Source of the DNA: Polynucleobacter sp. AM-7D1
GTDB taxonomy: Bacteria; Pseudomonadota; Gammaproteobacteria; Burkholderiales; Burkholderiaceae
Length of the DNA stretch: 64,000 bases
NCBI RefSeq assembly: GCF_018688455.1
Contig: NZ_CP061319.1
Span: 1,054,001-1,118,000, forward strand
Direction: 5' to 3'
Shown here: in pieces, positions 51,126 to 60,260 of the stretch
Layout of the letters: each line of letters starts with the position of its first letter
Position numbering within the stretch: position 1 is the stretch's first letter
The notes under the pieces: generated by a model
Databases searched by the model: none
Seen by the model: the letters and a program-made list of their open reading frames with translations, nothing else
Told to the model about the DNA's origin: nothing
Program-made: the position numbers and the translations under genes

Positions 51126-53000
51126 TTACTTATTATCTTTACTGCTTGCCTGTGCCATTATGGCCGCCAAGCGTGCATAGGTCTCTTCCGGAAATGTTTT
51201 AAGCATCTTGATGATTTTTTCATCGCCAGATGCTAAAAATAACTCTCTCAACTTTGGAGCCATCGCTTCAGACTCTTGAACCTCATCCTCCGTCATGTCA
51301 ATGCCACGAACAATTGCGCCTACGCGCATAGCATCCTCTAAGGTCAACTTGAATTCCTGCAAGAAACTATGTCCGCATGAGTGGCAGGCTGAAGCAGAAA
51401 GCCTATTTAACGCATCACATGTTGGGCAATTTTTCATTTGCCGAGGCTTAACCGGAAACTCATGGCCACACGCATTACAACTTGTTGCATTTAAAGGCAA
51501 CTCGGTACTACACGATGGACACTTCTTGGTACTTGCCGTATCTTCCTTTTTGGCTGCAGCCGACATTTCTGATTCGACTCTTCTTGCATATTTATCAAAT
51601 ATCTCCCAGCTGGGCATAATTACATATGCGCGACTATCATCATCTGGACCTGCCGTTCTAACAACCCTACCTATAGCCTGTCTAAATGCAACCTCTGTTG
51701 ATGCATTAGGAAGATATACAAGCACACGTAGACGTGGGATATCAACACCCTCAGAAATCATGGCGACCGAGACAATCCATCGCTTATTTGTATTTCTGAA
51801 TGCAGAAATACGGCCCTCAGCATCACCCATTTCGCTATGAACAATGTAAGGTTTTTCTCCCTCTATTTCTTCGATAACTTTTACAAAATATTCAGCCATA
51901 GCAATGTTAGGCGCAATGACTAATCCGCCGGCATTTGGCATTCTATTTCTTAAATCTGTTAGCTTATCGCTACCCCACTCGACCATAGACCACTGGTATC
52001 CACCATTCAATGGCTTCTCAGGGCTATCAGGCTCGTAAAGAGGGGTGCAGGCTAGCCTATAAAACGATAGCGCCTTTTTAAGTGCGGGTATCTTCTTAAG
52101 ATCACCGCTAAGCTCTGCATCCCCACTACCAGAGACGGTTACTTGATCATCTTCAAACGAAACTGTAAAGCGGCCATCATGCCTATGAAAAGTTACAGGT
52201 CGACAGTAGCCTAAATCAACCGCCTCTCCATAGGTGAGGGTATAAGTTCCCTCCTCGGGATGATCAATTTTTCCGCGATCATCGTAGGCCAGCCAAGCAG
52301 TACTATTACCATCACTTCGAATAGGAGTTCCGGTAAGGATAAGAACATACTTAGCATGAGCAAATGCGCTTGTTGCGCCATCACCCCATGCTGCTTCAAT
52401 TGCAGCATGATGGTGTTCATCACAGATAACCATAGTTTTAGAAGATTTACAAACTGCCTGAAACGGCTCTAATAATCCCTGAACAGCAGCCCAAGTAGCA
52501 CATACGTCTAGATCCAAGTCCTTGATGTCATCATCTGAACCGGTGACCTTTGACATGTAGCGACTAGTTACAACCTTGAAATCATCAGCCCACTGTCGAA
52601 CAACCTCTCTTCGTGGCGCTATAACAATTACTCTTTCAATTTCACCAAGCTCAATCAAGCGTCTAGCTAGCTCACAGGAGGTAATTGTTTTACCAGCCCC
52701 TGGAGCGGCATTGATTAGAAAATGCTTATCAGTTTTTGTAACAACCAACCATTTGATAGCCTTACTAATTGCTTTCTCTTGCCAATCACGTAACTTTAAT
52801 GCCATTTTGCTTCCCTTCTGTAGATTGCATTTCTCACAAAGAGCCTGCCCATTGTTAACAAGTGTTCTCCCACCTCTTGACCATGGAATAACATGATCAG
52901 CATGAAACGCTCCCTCTAGCTTTTTATTGCATTTGGCACATTTTCCAGCGGACTTAAATATTAAAATCTTTCTTTGAATGGAAGAAAAAATACGCCCCAT
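51126..53000 (-). CDS. HNH nuclease-SF2 helicase fusion with two zinc ribbons
   Basis: A 624-residue fusion. Residues 18-65 form an HNH domain (CAKC, ADHVIPWSRGG, N, LCEKCN). A DEAD/DEAH-type SF2 helicase follows with NAAPGAGKT, CDEHHH, LTGTP and motif VI QAIGRVVR. Near residues 490-560 two zinc ribbons appear (CPSC..CNAC, CPTC..CHSC). This order, nuclease then motor then zinc ribbons, suggests a DNA-cutting machine. Its ATG follows the upstream TGA directly, so the two are coupled. Resembles type I/III restriction helicases in the motor part. Confidence 0.88.
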   Translation of the reverse strand: MGRIFSSIQRKILIFKSAGKCAKCNKKLEGAFHADHVIPWSRGGRTLVNNGQALCEKCNLQKGSKMALKLRDWQEKAISKAIKWLVVTKTDKHFLINAAPGAGKTITSCELARRLIELGEIERVIVIAPRREVVRQWADDFKVVTSRYMSKVTGSDDDIKDLDLDVCATWAAVQGLLEPFQAVCKSSKTMVICDEHHHAAIEAAWGDGATSAFAHAKYVLILTGTPIRSDGNSTAWLAYDDRGKIDHPEEGTYTLTYGEAVDLGYCRPVTFHRHDGRFTVSFEDDQVTVSGSGDAELSGDLKKIPALKKALSFYRLACTPLYEPDSPEKPLNGGYQWSMVEWGSDKLTDLRNRMPNAGGLVIAPNIAMAEYFVKVIEEIEGEKPYIVHSEMGDAEGRISAFRNTNKRWIVSVAMISEGVDIPRLRVLVYLPNASTEVAFRQAIGRVVRTAGPDDDSRAYVIMPSWEIFDKYARRVESEMSAAAKKEDTASTKKCPSCSTELPLNATSCNACGHEFPVKPRQMKNCPTCDALNRLSASACHSCGHSFLQEFKLTLEDAMRVGAIVRGIDMTEDEVQESEAMAPKLRELFLASGDEKIIKMLKTFPEETYARLAAIMAQASSKDNK

Positions 53001-53270
53001 TCAAGTTGATATCCAATACTCTGTTAGTTGAATTTCGCGTATTGGGAGATCTGTCGGTGGCTTCAAAACTGCTACCTTGTTAATTCTGACTACTGCCACC
53101 GCATACGGAATCGTTCTAGATTTAATTAAAAATCCATCCCTTCTTAGCAGGGAAATTGTTTTTGTTAGACTCGAAACTCCAAAGTAAATTAAAGCCTCCA
53201 ATCCAGTTATAGGATTTCCGGTCAATAAATGCTCTCTTACTGCCGCCTCTTTTCCATGGGCTATGGACAT
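53001..53270 (-). CDS. small winged-helix protein
   Basis: An 89-residue protein. A helix-turn-helix pattern, ITGLEALIYFGVSSLTKTISLLRRDGFLIKSRTI (about 21-54), resembles winged-helix domains used in phage and plasmid proteins to choose DNA targets. It sits between the acidic 112-residue gene and the HNH helicase. Possible roles are operon regulator or DNA-recognition subunit. Confidence 0.6.
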   Translation of the reverse strand: MSIAHGKEAAVREHLLTGNPITGLEALIYFGVSSLTKTISLLRRDGFLIKSRTIPYAVAVVRINKVAVLKPPTDLPIREIQLTEYWIST

Positions 53271-53293
53271 AGAATTCCTCTATTAAAAAAGTA

Positions 53294-53632
53294 TTAACCT
53301 AAATTCAATATTGTTTTGATTCTATCTATCAGCTCAGGATCATCTTGCTCCAACTTATCCAGAAAAATTTCTCTGTCCTCTTCATACCTATTAATATCCC
53401 AACTATCGCTATTCATAAACATATCAACTGGCCACTCTGCTGGAGAGAGCTCATCAAGGTCATCTTCAAAAACTGGGCCGTCGTCGTACTCATCACCAAC
53501 CTCTAGATTTTTTAGATAGAGCTTAAGTAGGCCATGGGCGAGAGTAATTATCTCTCGTGAGCTAGTTTCTCTTGGAAGTGAGTTCCGTAGCTCCGCATAT
53601 ATCTCCCTCAGTATGGTCGATCTATTTTTCAC
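53294..53632 (-). CDS. acidic hypothetical protein
   Basis: A 112-residue protein: a basic N-terminal helix region (1-45), then a very acidic half (DEYDDGPVFEDDLDEL; NRYEEDREIFLDKLEQDDPEL). It starts 6 bases after the HExxH gene, so it is in the operon. Acidic small proteins in such operons can be DNA mimics or antitoxin-like controls, but nothing in this sequence identifies the function. Confidence 0.55.
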   Translation of the reverse strand: MKNRSTILREIYAELRNSLPRETSSREIITLAHGLLKLYLKNLEVGDEYDDGPVFEDDLDELSPAEWPVDMFMNSDSWDINRYEEDREIFLDKLEQDDPELIDRIKTILNLG

Positions 53633-53638
53633 AATGCG

Positions 53639-54778
53639 TTAACCATGACCCATTTTTTTATGATTCCCATATGAGACTGCCTCCCAAATACCTTGAGGTA
53701 TAGATATTGGTGAAAAGTGAGCTCTAAAATTATCGTTTACCTTAGCAGACCATACATTTAATGGCTCAAAGTATTTAAAGTCCAATCCAGGTAAGCAAGA
53801 GGATTTAATTAACTTTGATTTCGTCTTCTCCCAGAAAGACTGATGGCCAACAGGCACATCGCTTAAAAATTTCGGCGTCTCCCTAATTTCTTTTACGGAC
53901 GGTATAAATCTAGCGGGAGATATTAGTTTTGAGTACTTTATTCCTACAACCAAATGCTCAGGAATGTCAGAATGACTACAGTACCCCGAAGGATGTAAGC
54001 CGACCCATGGAGCCAAATCATCTGCCCGCGCATACTTTGAACGTTGGCTATTAAAAATACCTGCTGCTGCCTCACTTTTCAAATCAAAAAGATTTTCATC
54101 AAACCGCGCATATGCTCCCGGTTGATTTTTCATGAATTGAAAGAAAAAATCTAAAACCCCAGGGATTCCAATGGTCTGAGCAGACCTAGATGAGGATTTA
54201 TTAGGATCAATACTCTTGGCATATTTCCACGCAGAAGCATTAGCCAATGCTTCTTCGGGCTGATAAGACTTTGATCGGCGGAAGGCAAATTTCTGCGGAA
54301 GGTATAAATGTGTCTTTGAAAATCCTTCAAACCCCAGTACGCCGACATCAAACTTTGCATGAAAAATCTCATGACTCCATAAGAAATTTAAAGCAATTTC
54401 TCTTAAGTTTTGAGCGCACGGGAATTCAATAGCAAGCATCTGTGAAATGTGTTGTACCCCACTATTGACGTAGAAAATTCCCCACTTGCCACGAAACGGC
54501 GGGCTATTGATATGTCGATATGACTTATAGAACGCTAGAATTTCAATGCCTGCGGCACGGACTCCGCCTTCAGCAGCCCCCATCTCCCCTTCATTTTCCG
54601 ACTGTGACTCTGGATCAAAATCATCATCTTTTGGCAATGGGATTGCTTCGCCAGAATCAAATAATTCAGCCTCAGGTTGAAACTCGTCATTAGGATAACC
54701 AATCTCAATTTCCTCAAAATCCTTCGGATTAAATTGAGGTAATTTTGATAGCACTTCATTGAAGATTGATACAGCCAT
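53639..54778 (-). CDS. putative zinc metallopeptidase (HExxH)
   Basis: A 379-residue protein with an acidic N-terminus (about 30-70) and the motif LWSHEIFHAKFD (HEIFH, about residues 134-138) typical of zinc peptidases. PEEALANASAW about 40 residues later could supply the third ligand, as in gluzincins and ImmA-like proteins. No signal peptide, so cytoplasmic. It is the first gene of the operon that continues into the two helicases. Target unknown. Confidence 0.6.
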   Translation of the reverse strand: MAVSIFNEVLSKLPQFNPKDFEEIEIGYPNDEFQPEAELFDSGEAIPLPKDDDFDPESQSENEGEMGAAEGGVRAAGIEILAFYKSYRHINSPPFRGKWGIFYVNSGVQHISQMLAIEFPCAQNLREIALNFLWSHEIFHAKFDVGVLGFEGFSKTHLYLPQKFAFRRSKSYQPEEALANASAWKYAKSIDPNKSSSRSAQTIGIPGVLDFFFQFMKNQPGAYARFDENLFDLKSEAAAGIFNSQRSKYARADDLAPWVGLHPSGYCSHSDIPEHLVVGIKYSKLISPARFIPSVKEIRETPKFLSDVPVGHQSFWEKTKSKLIKSSCLPGLDFKYFEPLNVWSAKVNDNFRAHFSPISIPQGIWEAVSYGNHKKMGHG

Positions 54779-54830
54779 ATAACTTATCCTTAAGCTACTT
54801 TATGTCTAGTTAATTGTAAGCACGATGAAG

Positions 54831-54859
54831 AATAAATTACATTTATTTCATAAATTTAT
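54831..54859. promoter_or_regulatory. AT-rich inverted repeats upstream of the two-helicase operon
   Basis: AATAAAT-TAC-ATTTATT (54831-54847) is a perfect 7-bp inverted repeat, followed by the 10-bp palindrome ATAAATTTAT (54850-54859), which overlaps the stop of the SprT gene. Candidate operator for the operon starting at 54778. Confidence 0.45.
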
Positions 54860-55467
54860 AATAATTCCCACTCCCCTATCTCCTCCATTCCCTCCATATC
54901 CTTCGGGCAGATTGGTGGGCCTAGATTGAGGTGCTTCTTCAGCATTACAACTTCATAACCGCACTTAGCGCACTTAGCACCTGGTCTTTTGGGTGCCTTT
55001 TGAGCTGTCGGTATTGGCAGACTTAGTCTCCCGTGAGGGAATGTCCCTAGTCTTTCTACGATCCTGATCAAGTCTTGCTTTAAGTGTTCGCCGGCTCCTG
55101 CACTTCGCATGGGGCCTTTGAGGCCGACATCTAGCGCAATCTTTTTAAATCCCTCGCCATGGCCACTTTCACAGTTATCTACTGCATGCACTAATTCATG
55201 GACTAAGGTATCCAGAAAATCGAATGGTGTTTTGAGGTGTGGGGCAATAAAGATTTGGTTTATTTGGTCTTCAGCTGATTTTGATGACCAGCATTGGCCA
55301 AGGTGTCGACCTTTTCCGCCAGTACTCGGAAATCCTACAGATACTCTTACTTGTGGGACAACATATCCTCTTGATTCAAATATAGGGGTAATGTGCTTCA
55401 CTGCACTCATTAGCCATTCCTCCCTATTCATAAAGGTCATTTGATTTGCATTATTAGATTCGCTCAC
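54856..55467 (-). CDS. SprT-like metallopeptidase
   Basis: A 203-residue protein with the zinc motif HELVHAVDNCESGHGEGF (about 90-107) and a C-terminal zinc ribbon with CAKCGY and a later CP. SprT/SPRTN proteins cut DNA-protein crosslinks, while phage and plasmid members like this are mostly uncharacterised. Start GTG at 55467 has AGGGGG 8 bases upstream; an ATG at 55440 is possible. It is 12 bases downstream of the 184-residue gene in the same direction. Confidence 0.8.
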   Translation of the reverse strand: MSESNNANQMTFMNREEWLMSAVKHITPIFESRGYVVPQVRVSVGFPSTGGKGRHLGQCWSSKSAEDQINQIFIAPHLKTPFDFLDTLVHELVHAVDNCESGHGEGFKKIALDVGLKGPMRSAGAGEHLKQDLIRIVERLGTFPHGRLSLPIPTAQKAPKRPGAKCAKCGYEVVMLKKHLNLGPPICPKDMEGMEEIGEWELL

Positions 55468-55479
55468 CGGTCAGCCCCC

Positions 55480-56034
55480 CTAGTGATTGAGATAACTGCG
55501 GTTTTCAGCCATTCTCAAAAATTCTAGATCGAGTGATTTAGAACTCTCGTACTTCCAATCTAATGGGTAAGCAATCTCTCCTTGATCCCAGTTTTTAATT
55601 CGAAGTTCTTCCTTCTCATCCGTCTCTTCATAGGTTGCTGCAATCAAAATATGTTCCTGGGATGACTCCTTAAGATCCTCTTTTGATTCCCCCTTTACTT
55701 CAGCTTTCATCTTTCTAGATCTGCTTACCGGAATCAGATCAATCCACCAGACTCGTACGCTTGGCCCAAAGACTTGATCAACCAAAACAGCATCTGTCCT
55801 TGCTGGATCCTCTTCGTTAATGAGAGCAACTCTCATGCCTTTTTCAGCCAGCATCTTGAGTAGTGCTCTAGCTTCATCATGAGTTTTGTAGGCAACACAA
55901 AGCAGTTGGTTGCTAGCAATAAAGCTTACATAGTCATTGAGATCAAATAGAAATTGGGCATAACCCCCTTTGTAGCGCTCGTGAATTGAACCCTTACGAA
56001 GCAATACAGAAACACCTTCAATTAACACCGGCAT
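55480..56034 (-). CDS. hypothetical protein
   Basis: A 184-residue soluble protein, N-terminal half of alternating strands and helices (VSFIASNQLLCVAYKTHDEARALLKML), C-terminal half charged. No domain recognised. It is probably transcribed with the SprT-like gene and may belong to the same mobile unit. Confidence 0.55.
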   Translation of the reverse strand: MPVLIEGVSVLLRKGSIHERYKGGYAQFLFDLNDYVSFIASNQLLCVAYKTHDEARALLKMLAEKGMRVALINEEDPARTDAVLVDQVFGPSVRVWWIDLIPVSRSRKMKAEVKGESKEDLKESSQEHILIAATYEETDEKEELRIKNWDQGEIAYPLDWKYESSKSLDLEFLRMAENRSYLNH

Positions 56035-56213
56035 AAATCATCCCTCCCTCACTTAAATTGGATCTATTGAGAGAGCGTAGGCAGACTTAAGCTCATATAT
56101 CGAGCCATCAAATTTATTTATGAATTCTTCATTTTTCTCATGATGTGAAACGCGAATATGCCATACTTAAATAGGGAATTTCAATTGCGTAGTAACTTTC
56201 CAGGAGAGTGGCA

Positions 56214-56426
56214 ATGAATAAAAATGGCACCAAATTACCCAAACAACGCACCATAAGTCAGTCCAATATCAGAGCGAGCAGTACCCATGGCGGCTGCACC
56301 TTAAGTGAAGTTGCCAGCATGCTGAGCATTGGCAAAGAGCGAGTGCGTCAGATAGAGGCTAGGGCTTTGACCAAGCTGAGAAAAGCCATGCAGGAAAAGG
56401 GTATCGAGGCTCAGGATTTGATTTAG
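56214..56426 (+). CDS. sigma-70 region 4-like HTH protein
   Basis: A 70-residue protein: about 28 variable residues, then CTLSEVASMLSIGKERVRQIEARAL, the sigma-70 region 4 helix-turn-helix that reads -35 boxes. There is no region 2, so it cannot be a complete sigma factor. The ATG at 56214 has AGGAGAG upstream. Such proteins occur on integrative elements. It might bind -35 sites or the polymerase beta flap. Confidence 0.7.
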   Translation: MNKNGTKLPKQRTISQSNIRASSTHGGCTLSEVASMLSIGKERVRQIEARALTKLRKAMQEKGIEAQDLI

Positions 56427-56525
56427 CCACTGGATTAAAGCTGTTTTTCGCTCTGGCTCACTATTTGAGCCATTTAGTTGCAATACTAAATATCAATAAA
56501 CGACTCTCTAATCTTTAGGGGATAA

Positions 56526-56960
56526 ATGACCGCTCAAGCATCTGAATTACTAATTTATGGTGGCAAGGAAATTCGCCTATGCAGTAATCCCCTCTCCTTA
56601 TATTTAAGGCAAGCAGGTATTTCGTTTAAGTCTCCAAGTACCGCCTGTTGGCGTGGCTATATAGGCACCTGGGAGATTATTGAGAGCGGTGGTGTAGAGC
56701 GTCTGTACTTGGTTGAACTCTCCGCACACCGCACTTATGAAGATGTTGTGGGGGTCTCGGACATCTTTCCGGGATTTGATCGCGTCTTTGCGCACTGGTT
56801 TACCGGTGAATTACGTTGCCCTCAAGGTGAACTCTTGAACTATGTTCATGGTGGTTATGCCAGCACCTATGAATACGACCTTCTCATGGATTTTAAGCAA
56901 GGTGTACTAGTCAATAAACACGCACGGCATAACGAAAAACCTGTGAAAGCATCTCGATGA
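56526..56960 (+). CDS. hypothetical protein
   Basis: A 144-residue soluble protein, with many aromatic residues and a central segment WRGYIGTWEIIESGGVERLYLVELSAHRT. This pattern occurs in small conserved proteins of unknown function. It overlaps the next gene by 4 bases (ATGA), so the two are coupled. Confidence 0.6.
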   Translation: MTAQASELLIYGGKEIRLCSNPLSLYLRQAGISFKSPSTACWRGYIGTWEIIESGGVERLYLVELSAHRTYEDVVGVSDIFPGFDRVFAHWFTGELRCPQGELLNYVHGGYASTYEYDLLMDFKQGVLVNKHARHNEKPVKASR

Positions 56961-57562
56961 ACTACCAGTCTCCAATGGGAATTAGTTGGTATTGGTGGTT
57001 ATGCGCCTACACATCACCAGGTCTTGCGTATGCAACATATCACTTATTTAAAGAGTATTTCAATCGCCCATCTGACTTTGTTAAAGGTATGCTCGAAGCA
57101 ATTGGTCAAGCCAAGAAAAAAGGCTTTCTTGATCACCTACTGGAAACGTTTGCGTACACCATAGCAACTCTTTGCATTGCACTGGGGTGGCCAGCGTTCT
57201 TTGTCTGGTCAAGAATAAAAGCAAAAAAGGATGCTGCTAGGGAAATTGAGCGTAATAAACCAGAATTTATTTGCATGCCAAAGTATTTAGTTGCCAAGGT
57301 AGATCCTCAGGATGCAGAAAAATCGAATTATGTGAATGATCCCCTTGGGTATGCCCCCGCCCTACCCTTTGGCCACTTAAATCAAGCTTGGGGTAGTTTT
57401 CTATCTAACATGATAGATCCTGAAGATGAACTTTGGTCCTTTCATATACCTAAGGGTAATAAATGCGGGATGTTTGGAATGGATTCTTCTGGCGATATTT
57501 CTGGATACGCAAAAGTACGTAACGGCCAAATTCTTGAAGAATTTATTGTTGAAATTGATTAA
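56957..57562 (+). CDS. hypothetical membrane protein
   Basis: 201 residues with two hydrophobic segments, near 10-27 and 70-84 (TIATLCIALGWPAFFVW). A soluble C-terminal part follows, in which FGMDSSGDISGYAKVRNGQILEEF may form a small domain. Translationally coupled to the upstream gene. Confidence 0.55.
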   Translation: MNYQSPMGISWYWWLCAYTSPGLAYATYHLFKEYFNRPSDFVKGMLEAIGQAKKKGFLDHLLETFAYTIATLCIALGWPAFFVWSRIKAKKDAAREIERNKPEFICMPKYLVAKVDPQDAEKSNYVNDPLGYAPALPFGHLNQAWGSFLSNMIDPEDELWSFHIPKGNKCGMFGMDSSGDISGYAKVRNGQILEEFIVEID

Positions 57563-57607
57563 AAATATTAGACTTCAGAGTATGTAAATGACTGAAACCA
57601 TGAATAA

Positions 57608-57883
57608 TTAAGTACGACGCTGAAGTCTTTTTAGTTGAGCAGAAGAGCTTGTTGAAACAGGCTTAACAAATTGATATTTAATATGCAAGTTGCTCATTAG
57701 TCTTTTCCAAAATGATTTTTTTGCATCCTCAGTTTCAGCAATAATATTTTTATTTATAGACTCTTGCAAAAAAATACTCCTAAAATTCATGAATTCCTCA
57801 TAATTCAAGTCTTTAACAGCCTGGTAAAGAGAGTCTTCATTAATATCGAATACTTTTCTTTCTTGAAATAAATTGTTATCCAT
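57608..57883 (-). CDS. hypothetical protein
   Basis: 91 residues, predicted helical (EDSLYQAVKDLNYEEFMNF), with a basic C-terminus (AQLKRLQRRT). No domain recognised. It lies between the plus-strand pair and the large DUF3857 gene. Confidence 0.4.
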   Translation of the reverse strand: MDNNLFQERKVFDINEDSLYQAVKDLNYEEFMNFRSIFLQESINKNIIAETEDAKKSFWKRLMSNLHIKYQFVKPVSTSSSAQLKRLQRRT

Positions 57884-57930
57884 AACTCATTCTATTTGAA
57901 TTTAGCACTGCGTAGATATGTAATGCCGCT

Positions 57931-59838
57931 TTACTCATAAAAAATCTGCCCACGCATATCTTTAATAAAGACCTGGTAAAAATCTCTCCAGTTTTGTAGC
58001 TCTTCGGGCTGGCATACCGCCCCCGCTCTTTGAACTGCCAGCTTCCTGGTTACCAATAGACTGTTATTACGCTCGGTATAGGTCGAGTCATATTTAATGC
58101 CCGCCTTTTCATAAGTCACATCTGGCGGAATCCGCGTGACCTTGGTATTACTCGGAAACGTAATTTGATAAGCCTCGCCCACCATTCGAGTTGAGCAGGT
58201 GTAAGGCTTAGTAAATTTCTCAGGAGGCCTATCGTTAGCAATCATGGCAAGTTCTCCAGGTGCCAAGCCTACCGGTACTGTAATGGCACCAGGGCCTGGG
58301 ACATTGGCAATCGCATCTAGAGTGAACTCGGTATCGCTTGTGAAAGGCTTATCAAGATCATAGATATAACTTGTAGAAATCTTGCCCTCTCCTGTTTGCC
58401 TAAATTTAGCCAACTGGTTTTTCACAAACTTATCTGCGTAAGAGGTATCTACTCCTTCGTACTTGTAGCGTGCGCTGATTTCAGCACTACCAAAATACTT
58501 GGTATGCGCCTTGCCTTTAATTTGTCCATCTTTTCCAATGATCATATTGATGCCCGTAGCCATTTGGTTATCTTCTTTCTTAGCCTTGGGAGTGCGCCCT
58601 ACTTGTTGCAGCTTTGTGAGTAATGTTGGCTTATCAATCACGCCATTTGAGAGTACGCCAAACGGCGCCATCTCGGATGTGGAATCTAAATACAGATCCC
58701 AAGCCGGTATATAGGTAATGACATGATTAAAGGGGCCAATGACGGGCAACTTCGGCACCACAAAGGCCGACCCTGAATTAATCAGGGCACTCGTCGCATT
58801 AATGCCTTTAGCAGAGAGCAGCGCAATGAGGAGTGCGTTGTGATCCTTACAGTCTCCATAGCGATTACGAATGATGCTACTGGCATCATGCGGAATGATT
58901 CCGCCATCACCAAGATAAATAGCTACGTAACGGATATTGCGTGTTACCCAGTTATAGATGGCCCTAGCCTGCTCTTTTTTAAGGTCTAAAGATGGATCAG
59001 CTGCCACCTTCTTATCAACTCCTTTGGTGATTTCATCAGCAAGCTTTTGCACTTCTGGGGTGACAAGTGACTTACTAGCAATCCGCTCTTCATAGACTTT
59101 GGCAAACTCGGCTTGATTAGCCATGCTCGAGATGTAAATATGGGGAGCAAAGTCACTATTGGATACTTGCAGTTGCTCTTTGGGTATTGCCTTGAGATTT
59201 TGATAGGAATAACTGACATGACGCATCCCATCTTTGCTTTCATCTCGGGTCTGCTTAACTCCCTGAACATCAAAGTACAGTTTTAAGGATTCGGGATAGC
59301 TCAGCTTGTACTCATAGTGCTTGACCTCAGCATTAGGCGACAGTATCAAGCGCGTATAAAAGTAATTGGGTAGCAGTGGCTTATAGGTCGTGAGCTTAGA
59401 CTTATAGTAGGTACGCGCTCCGGGTGTGACCTTAGGAAAAATAATGATTTTGTGCTTTTGATCCGAGAACATCGCAGCGCCAGCACTATTGTCATCTTCT
59501 ACTGTGCGAATCGCATTGGCAGCGACCGGGATCTTTTCACCTTGCGGAGTAATCGTATAGGCCTCTAGGATTTCTAGGTTGGAGAATGTCGAGTTGTAGG
59601 GCAAATCCGCTTGCGATTCCGCATCCACAATGATTTGCGACTTCACCAAAGTGGTCACTTCATCAATCTCCACTACCGTGCCATCAGCCCCAATGGTTTC
59701 CGTGATGATTTCACGCTCGACTACAGAGAGGGATTCATGATCGCCCCTACCTGCACTAGAGATGCCGACATTGGCGAGTAATAAAAAACCGAATAAGACA
59801 GCGCCAAGGCCGCCAATCGATTGCAGTGCAAACTTCAT
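57931..59838 (-). CDS. DUF3857 and transglutaminase-like domain protein
   Basis: A 635-residue protein with a signal peptide (about 1-30), an N-terminal DUF3857 domain (about 50-250), and a transglutaminase-like domain. The likely catalytic residues of that domain are the Cys in NRYGDCKDHNALLIALL, the His in GPFNHVITYI and the Asp in LYLDSTSEM. A C-terminal DUF2569/3858-like beta domain follows. Exported; substrate unknown. The start overlaps the upstream small gene by 4 bases. Confidence 0.88.
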   Translation of the reverse strand: MKFALQSIGGLGAVLFGFLLLANVGISSAGRGDHESLSVVEREIITETIGADGTVVEIDEVTTLVKSQIIVDAESQADLPYNSTFSNLEILEAYTITPQGEKIPVAANAIRTVEDDNSAGAAMFSDQKHKIIIFPKVTPGARTYYKSKLTTYKPLLPNYFYTRLILSPNAEVKHYEYKLSYPESLKLYFDVQGVKQTRDESKDGMRHVSYSYQNLKAIPKEQLQVSNSDFAPHIYISSMANQAEFAKVYEERIASKSLVTPEVQKLADEITKGVDKKVAADPSLDLKKEQARAIYNWVTRNIRYVAIYLGDGGIIPHDASSIIRNRYGDCKDHNALLIALLSAKGINATSALINSGSAFVVPKLPVIGPFNHVITYIPAWDLYLDSTSEMAPFGVLSNGVIDKPTLLTKLQQVGRTPKAKKEDNQMATGINMIIGKDGQIKGKAHTKYFGSAEISARYKYEGVDTSYADKFVKNQLAKFRQTGEGKISTSYIYDLDKPFTSDTEFTLDAIANVPGPGAITVPVGLAPGELAMIANDRPPEKFTKPYTCSTRMVGEAYQITFPSNTKVTRIPPDVTYEKAGIKYDSTYTERNNSLLVTRKLAVQRAGAVCQPEELQNWRDFYQVFIKDMRGQIFYE

Positions 59839-60230
59839 GAATCTTCTTTCAAGTTACGCTGGGAGCCAACAAGTTCACCAGGCTGCGTACCAGCAAGATA
59901 CACGCCACCTGTATTTTCATCTACTGCCAACCAATCACAGGGCATCGTTGCTCCGCCAAAAAGGCCTTCATAAACACAAACATCTTGCCAATGCTTTATC
60001 CCATCTACTTCTTTGTAACACTCAAAACCAAGACTTGCCCATAAATCAACTAATGCCTCAATTCCTTGCGGGCCCATCGCCCCATCACGAAAGAGGTGCT
60101 CGTCATACCAAACCCGCCCACCGATGAGCTCTTTGTGGTCTTCTAGGCAACGCTCCCATCCGCCAAAGTATTTTTGACGGATGACGTGGATCGGAACAAT
60201 AAAGTCGATAAATTCAGTAGCGATTGCCAT
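59835..60230 (-). CDS. hypothetical protein
   Basis: 131 residues, soluble, with compact conserved-looking segments (IRQKYFGGWERCLED, GRVWYDEHLFRDGAMGP). It reads like a member of a small conserved family of unknown function. Its stop overlaps the DUF3857 gene start, so the two are co-translated. Confidence 0.6.
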   Translation of the reverse strand: MAIATEFIDFIVPIHVIRQKYFGGWERCLEDHKELIGGRVWYDEHLFRDGAMGPQGIEALVDLWASLGFECYKEVDGIKHWQDVCVYEGLFGGATMPCDWLAVDENTGGVYLAGTQPGELVGSQRNLKEDS

Positions 60231-60260
60231 AATGCATCCCTCCTTTATTTGATGATGAAC

